Shown here piece after piece: positions 14,863 through 18,891 of a stretch of DNA of 18,891 bases. The notes beneath the pieces were generated by a model. It worked only from the letters and a program-made list of their open reading frames with translations, was not told where the DNA came from and did no database searches. The stretch's first letter is position 1. Every line of letters starts with the position of its first letter. A program made the position numbers and the translations under genes. The DNA comes from Amoeboradix gromovi (taxonomy: Eukaryota > Sanchytriomycota > Sanchytriomycetes > Sanchytriales > Sanchytriaceae), in contig JADGIF010000118.1 of NCBI GenBank assembly GCA_018985225.1, forward strand, positions 1-18,891. The letters are read 5' to 3'.

Positions 14863-16953
14863 TTATAAAGGAAGAACCTGATTATGATGCTGCAGTCTGT
14901 AGTACCTCAACTGCTTTTGTATGTCTTTCAAATTTTTGCATACCAGCAAGTCTTTTTCTGATTCGAGTTCTACACTTATTCTGAGTGTACTAGGTTGCAA
15001 ATGACATATCAGTGGCATCACATTAATAAACTTATTACTCTGCAAAAATTCGTTGTAGACCGTTTCAGCTATCTTTTCAATTACAGGGCTATAACTTGAG
15101 TGAATTATAGACCAACTTAATATATACTTGATGCCATCTGCCATTTCTTCATACACGCAAAATGGAAGAAGAAATTCAAAAAATACTGGGTTTAAGTGAT
15201 ATACTACATTTTCATTAATGGCTTCAAGCAGTTCCTTGAGTGTATCAATTTCTAGTTTATACGAATTCTCAAGGTTTATCAGAGCACTAAATACATCTTG
15301 AACTACGGGTGGTTGGCCGTTGCTGTTAAATCTGTTGATATTAGTTAAAATTGTGGCCATACAAGTAACTGCGCTATCCATATGATCCAATGACATTTCG
15401 TTTGCTATAAATACACCATGTATACCTGATTTATACTTTGTGAATAAACTATGCATAACTTGCATAGAATTCTCTGTATTAATCATGCTAGCAGTTTCTA
15501 TTGACTTGAGAACTAAATACGGATCATTATGAATAGCACTGAGATACTTCAATATCGTATCATGTACTAGCTCGTTTCCCATTATTAAAACACCCTGAAG
15601 TATGTCTAGCATGTGCAAGTGCTGTATATTGATGTATAGCATTGATTTCAATTTTAAAGGAGATTTAAGGAACAGTTTATTTAGTATTTTACCAACAAGA
15701 ACTAAATTAGACTGATTAAGTCTCCTTGTTAGTATTAGAATTGATTTATACAACTTCAAAACTATTAGTTCAACATTGGTACGTGTGTACAAGATACATT
15801 TCAACACACTCTGAGTCAACTGGGGCTCTGTTAAGTATTCTGAAATATACTGCATCGCTATTTCTAGTAATTCCACTGGATGGTTGTTTACTAAAGTAAA
15901 AGAATGCCAGATATGAGAAGCAAGGAAGAGAGATTCAAAGTTATTGACATTTGTCAAAATATGCTTCGCTTGAGGATGAAGCTCATATACCATTTCAATT
16001 TGAGATAAATGGTACATTATGCACCAGTGGTAGTATATAAACTGCTCATCCGAGCAAGTAATTGAGAGCGGATAATTTGACAAAACAATAGACAAATTAA
16101 TCAGAGCACCATGAATACCATCGCTCAGTAAGTCTTCCGAATTAGGATCATCTTGGTCATTTTCAATTAAGATGTCAAATGATTTGTGGACAACGGAACG
16201 GATAAAATCTAAATCTAAATTAAAATTTTGACAGTGGTTAATAATGCTTAAAACATCTTGCAAATCATCAAAATCAAAGTTTAAACTTACAACTACTGGA
16301 ACGTGGTTAATGTTTATCGCAGATTTTAGAAACCGTAGTGCATAAATCGAATCTCTGTGGTTTAAATTCGACAGAAATATCTGGTTCAGACATTCTTCTT
16401 TCAAAGACTGAGACTGGTATTTGATAATGTCTACAACATGAATAGGATATTGAGACATAAAAGGAATGACAGAACTGTAATTTAACTCAAATCTGTAGAA
16501 ATGGCAGGCTGCGATAGCTGAGAGAGATGACTCTGTGTTTATATTAAGATTATTAATTAATATCTGGTTTAAAACGAAAAGATCATTAACTGCAAACATG
16601 TCATGGTATTCCTCGATTAGATACAATATACAATCAATATTAACTGAATGCCACACTATTGGTTGATTGCGCATGTACAAATAAAGCAGACACTCAGCAT
16701 GCAACCGATGTAATTTGCTAATCACATAGAACGGTCTATTTTGGAATTGGATAGACAAGTAATCCGAGACTCTATCAGGCAGCTGCTGGTGAACAATCGA
16801 AGCCAAGCGATTCAAAACAATATAGATGACCTTGTCAGTTGAATTGAAAAACTGGTGATATCCCAAATCTATATAAGTGTACATATCGGTAATATTCTGT
16901 TGATTTTGATGAATATCCAATGCGTAAGATTCTAATTTGGAGATTGGATCCAT
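14863..16953 (-). CDS. Large all-helical repeat-like protein, unrecognised
   Basis: From the ATG at 16953 the product is 696 aa (MDPISKLESYALDIHQNQQN...). The frame also opens to an ATG at 17019, but that start would overlap the divergent gene at 17007 and adds an unconvincing leader, so 16953 is chosen. The sequence is rich in Leu, Ile, His, Asn and Tyr with hydrophobic residues spaced as in stacked amphipathic helices throughout (e.g. VNDLFVLNQILINNLNI, LVLKLYKSILILTRRL, GIKYILSWSIIHSSYSP), and it has no signal peptide or clear membrane span. This looks like an alpha-solenoid scaffold (HEAT/ARM-like, as in nucleoporins, transport or kinase-cofactor proteins), but I cannot assign a family. 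The C-terminus is charged. It lies 173 bp upstream of VID27 on the same strand and shares a 53-bp promoter with the 121-aa gene. Confidence 0.75.
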   Translation of the reverse strand: MDPISKLESYALDIHQNQQNITDMYTYIDLGYHQFFNSTDKVIYIVLNRLASIVHQQLPDRVSDYLSIQFQNRPFYVISKLHRLHAECLLYLYMRNQPIVWHSVNIDCILYLIEEYHDMFAVNDLFVLNQILINNLNINTESSLSAIAACHFYRFELNYSSVIPFMSQYPIHVVDIIKYQSQSLKEECLNQIFLSNLNHRDSIYALRFLKSAININHVPVVVSLNFDFDDLQDVLSIINHCQNFNLDLDFIRSVVHKSFDILIENDQDDPNSEDLLSDGIHGALINLSIVLSNYPLSITCSDEQFIYYHWCIMYHLSQIEMVYELHPQAKHILTNVNNFESLFLASHIWHSFTLVNNHPVELLEIAMQYISEYLTEPQLTQSVLKCILYTRTNVELIVLKLYKSILILTRRLNQSNLVLVGKILNKLFLKSPLKLKSMLYINIQHLHMLDILQGVLIMGNELVHDTILKYLSAIHNDPYLVLKSIETASMINTENSMQVMHSLFTKYKSGIHGVFIANEMSLDHMDSAVTCMATILTNINRFNSNGQPPVVQDVFSALINLENSYKLEIDTLKELLEAINENVVYHLNPVFFEFLLPFCVYEEMADGIKYILSWSIIHSSYSPVIEKIAETVYNEFLQSNKFINVMPLICHLQPSTLRISVELESEKDLLVCKNLKDIQKQLRYYRLQHHNQVLPL

Positions 16954-17006
16954 GAGACAGCGACTCCTCTGGAGTAAAAATAAATCAAATCTTAACTGGG
17001 GAAAAC
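16954..17006. promoter_or_regulatory. 53-bp bidirectional promoter/leader with small dyad
   Basis: Only 53 bp separate the divergent ATGs at 16953 (minus) and 17007 (plus). It contains a 5-bp dyad ACTCC-TCT-GGAGT (16963-16975) and an A-rich stretch (AAAAATAAATCAAA). No factor is recognised; the dyad is short enough to be chance. Confidence 0.45.
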
Positions 17007-17372
17007 ATGGGTAGACCACCTAGAGAAACTTTAGGATATACACTTTCTATTGAAGAGCCAGATCAATTAAGACACGTTGTTAAGACAGTCTTTAAAAATA
17101 CAGGAAATGCTAAACAGAGAGCATATTCAAAGTTCTGTAAGACTTTATACGCTATTGAGAACACTATTGAGCTTTATGATAAATTTGAGCATAATGTCAA
17201 GACATTAGATAAATTGATTGAAGATGTCAAGAATCATATTAAATTACGAGAACTGCAAAAAACAGAACTGGTCAAGCACGCTAAATGCCTGCTAGCTGAA
17301 TTAAAAAACAGTGATGAGAAGCCGTCATCGATTAATATGGATGAGGCTATAATAGTTGAAATGTTTGACTGA
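17007..17372 (+). CDS. 121-aa helical/coiled-coil protein, unrecognised
   Basis: Starts MGRPPRETLGYTLSIEEPDQ and is followed by mostly charged helical sequence (residues ~20-105: KQRAYSKFCKTLYAIENTIE, LDKLIEDVKNHIKLRELQKT) with heptad-like leucine/isoleucine spacing. The C-terminus is acidic (MDEAIIVEMFD). Basic overall, no signal peptide or membrane span, so a soluble, probably complex-forming protein of cytosol or nucleus. I do not recognise the family. Head-to-head with the 696-aa helical protein; its stop is 35 bp from the 3' end of the Fanzor fragment on the other strand. The first ATG gives a natural N-terminus. Confidence 0.7.
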   Translation: MGRPPRETLGYTLSIEEPDQLRHVVKTVFKNTGNAKQRAYSKFCKTLYAIENTIELYDKFEHNVKTLDKLIEDVKNHIKLRELQKTELVKHAKCLLAELKNSDEKPSSINMDEAIIVEMFD

Positions 17373-17407
17373 TCTAATAAATTTTATTAATGTAACTTAA
17401 CTCCTCT
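17373..17407. terminator. Shared convergent 3' end region with AATAAA on both strands
   Basis: The 35 bp between the stop of the 121-aa gene and the stop of the Fanzor fragment contains TAATAAATTTTATTAATG, which carries AATAAA on the plus strand and AATAAA on the minus strand. It is a candidate polyadenylation region for both transcripts. Confidence 0.45.
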
Positions 17408-17842
17408 TTAAAAGTCCTGATTTCCGAGAAAATCGAGAATTTCCACAGAGAAACTAATGCTAGTTTCTCCGTTACAGTGATCGCTCACGCTTTCACTACC
17501 CTGAGGCGGGATTGAATTAGTTTGTATATACTTGATGTGTATGTTCCTTGCTGCCATATGATCTCTATCTATCTTCAAATGAGAATTGGTACAAGTGTAG
17601 GTTTCTAAGTTGGTTTTCTTTAGAGTACCACACCTTGCACATGTCTGACTAGTAAATGATTCATTGCATTCGACCATCGTCTTTCCTCTTTGCTTACACT
17701 TGAACTCCAAGCGTTCCTTGAATGCGTAATGGGACATTGTAGCCATGTTTCTTGCGACCTTGCTCGAAAAGCTACTTATCATCTGGCTCGTATTGAACGA
17801 GGGTAAGTATATAAGATCATATGTCTTTGTATGCTGTACCTG
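17408..17842 (-). pseudogene. TnpB/Fanzor (IS607-type OrfB) C-terminal fragment, copy A
   Basis: Open from a TAA at 17843-17845 to TAA at 17408-17410, encoding ~144 residues. It reads YDLIYLPSFNTSQM, SSKVARNMATMSHYAFKERL, MVECNESFTSQTCARCG, YTCTNSHLKIDRDHMAARNI: the end of the RuvC region, SHxxF helix, zinc ribbon and RuvC-III DRD of TnpB/Fanzor RNA-guided nucleases. The first zinc pair is CARC; the second is CTNS, lacking the fourth Cys, and the usual Asn of DRDxNAA is Met. The N-terminal domain, RuvC-I and RuvC-II are absent. The reading starts just after TAACTAACAG, which could be an intron acceptor (branch-like CTAAC next to AG), but no convincing upstream exon is seen to 18641. So: a 5'-truncated, probably inactive copy, the least decayed of three here. 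An internal ATG lies at 17782. Confidence 0.85.
17411..17500 (-). ncRNA. Candidate guide-RNA (omega-RNA) scaffold region overlapping the Fanzor 3' end
   Basis: The 3' end of the copy A frame contains a perfect 9-bp stem (17448-17456 with 17461-17469, loop ATGC) and shorter dyads (GTGA-TCGC-TCAC at 17477-17488). In TnpB systems the guide RNA overlaps the 3' end of the gene, so structured sequence here is expected. Transcription or function is not shown by the sequence. Confidence 0.35.
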
Positions 17843-18641
17843 TTAGTTATTTATTTAGATCTGACATATTCGGTATTACATCCATTAATTCCATTTACCA
17901 TTTACGAAAAGGAGGAACATCGAGCATTTGAGCTATTGGAAAAGTCTTGAAATTATACAAAAATACATACAAATTCGCGATAAATGATATATTCAAGAAA
18001 GCAATCGAGCAGATCGCGTACTGCATTAACTAAAATAGCTAATTCATACAAAAGCGCAGCACAAAATTATTGCTAATGAACCAGACGGAACTGTTTTGTC
18101 ATCATTTCTTCTTTGTCAACTAAGTTTACGATTCGGTAACAGGCATATAATGACTTTAGATTATTAAAATACACTTTAAAGTTCGGTTTAACATCGCTTA
18201 ACACTGACCGCACTGCCCTAATCTTGGGCTGTTGAGAGATCATTGAATGCGCTTATAACTGTCGTCCTGTTAACCTTTATAGCATAATTTAGAAGCTATA
18301 TACCCTGAAGGAATTGGCACTGAAGGCTTTCTGTTAAATGATTATATCGGTTTGTTGTTAGGGATATTATGAGTACCTCCACGATTGTACTGACAACCTA
18401 TATACCGATAGTAAGTCACTTTCTTCTTAAGGCACTTTGAGCAAAAGCAAGCTTTTCAGGAAATATTAATACTCTCAGTGGACCCAATAATTTGTTATTG
18501 CCATTAGAATACAGGCTAAGAAATAGGTTTGTTGATTAGCGAGATGATTATCTGGCTGGAATTTTTCTTACTATGATCAACACTCTTTTCCAATTCGGCA
18601 AGCGTTGTAGTTAATTAAGGGTCAATCATTCTCATTAGACA
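17843..18641. other. Gene-poor region upstream of the Fanzor fragment
   Basis: Expected to hold the N-terminal part of the nuclease if it were intact, but no TnpB/Fanzor N-terminal, RuvC-I or RuvC-II motif is found in any minus-strand frame. A 56-codon ATG frame lies at 18073-18243 on the minus strand (MISQQPKIRAVRSVLSDVKP...); its product is unrecognised. The remainder is AT-rich with frequent stops. Confidence 0.45.
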
Positions 18642-18891
18642 TGGGACACCAAATATAAAAACTAGACTAACTCGTTTTTAAAGGAGGTGCTCCATACGGA
18701 AGAAATGCTATTATTAATAAAAGATCTTCTTCTGATATACCAAGATTCTCTCATTAATTGCATTCCTCTTTTTAAAATAAAACTAGAAGACCCTACATAT
18801 CTTTCAAATATATGAGGTCTTTGAGCATCTAAGCAAAAGGTGCATTTTCTTAGACGATACTCTTTTCTAAAGTCATTTTGTAATGTTATAC
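18642..18891 (-). mobile_element. Second copy of the TIR element, truncated by the window end
   Basis: Begins TGGGACACCAAATATAAAAA followed by CTAGACTAA, the family terminus, and continues as the reverse complement of 4462-4767 with strong similarity over about 200 bases (for example the shared blocks CTATTATTAATAAAAG and TTTCAAATATATGAGGTC). The last ~45 bases are more divergent. The far TIR would be expected at roughly 18945, outside the window. No ORF. Confidence 0.8.

Noticed and set aside
1-18891. tRNA or rRNA genes
   Set aside because: No T-loop-like GGTTCRANTCC sequence with a matching acceptor stem and no rRNA-like block was seen on either strand by eye.

Overview
The window is eukaryotic nuclear DNA, AT-rich and gene-dense, most likely from an early-diverging fungus (Cryptomycota/Rozella-like or a chytrid relative). 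Supporting signs are a Mnn1/Mnn2-type mannosyltransferase, a Vid27 homologue, a Rho-GAP, mitochondrial ATP synthase subunit e and mitochondrial uL1, an 'L domain-like' secreted leucine-rich-repeat protein, short intergenic gaps, almost no introns and the standard code (TAA, TAG and TGA all serve as stops). The lineage is an inference; no rRNA or other marker is present.

Layout. 1-543: AT-rich DNA with a 13-bp tandem repeat and one end of a repeat family. 559-2457 (+): small six-cysteine secreted protein, ATP synthase subunit e, S-adenosylmethionine synthetase. 2530-3942 (-): LRR surface protein. 3943-5856: gene-poor island with a 306-bp terminal-inverted-repeat element and a decayed TnpB/Fanzor relic. 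5857-8539: a coiled-coil protein and a coiled-coil Rho-GAP, divergent from a 39-bp shared promoter; the Rho-GAP is interrupted inside its catalytic domain by an apparent 19-nt GT-AG intron. 8729-11437 (+): mannosyltransferase and mitochondrial uL1. 11472-12218 (-): two paralogous tiny secreted Ser/Thr/Asn-rich proteins with tails like GPI-anchored proteins, separated by a near-perfect 21-bp hairpin. 12240-12650 (-): second Fanzor relic. 12848-17372: VID27, a 696-aa probable helical-repeat protein and, divergent from it across 53 bp, a 121-aa coiled-coil protein. 17408-18891: third and best-preserved Fanzor C-terminal fragment, then a second copy of the TIR element that runs off the window.

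The housekeeping genes do not form one pathway; they look like ordinary compact fungal gene order. The unusual content is the repeated colonisation of the gaps by TnpB/Fanzor-type (RNA-guided nuclease family) genes, of which three independent 5'-truncated copies survive, each with a possible hairpin at the same place near its 3' end. This is accompanied by TIR elements that lie upstream of two of the copies in the same relative orientation. The other notable items are the ultra-short intron, a Glu-to-Arg change in a normally invariant motif of SAM synthetase, and the micro-sized secreted protein pair.
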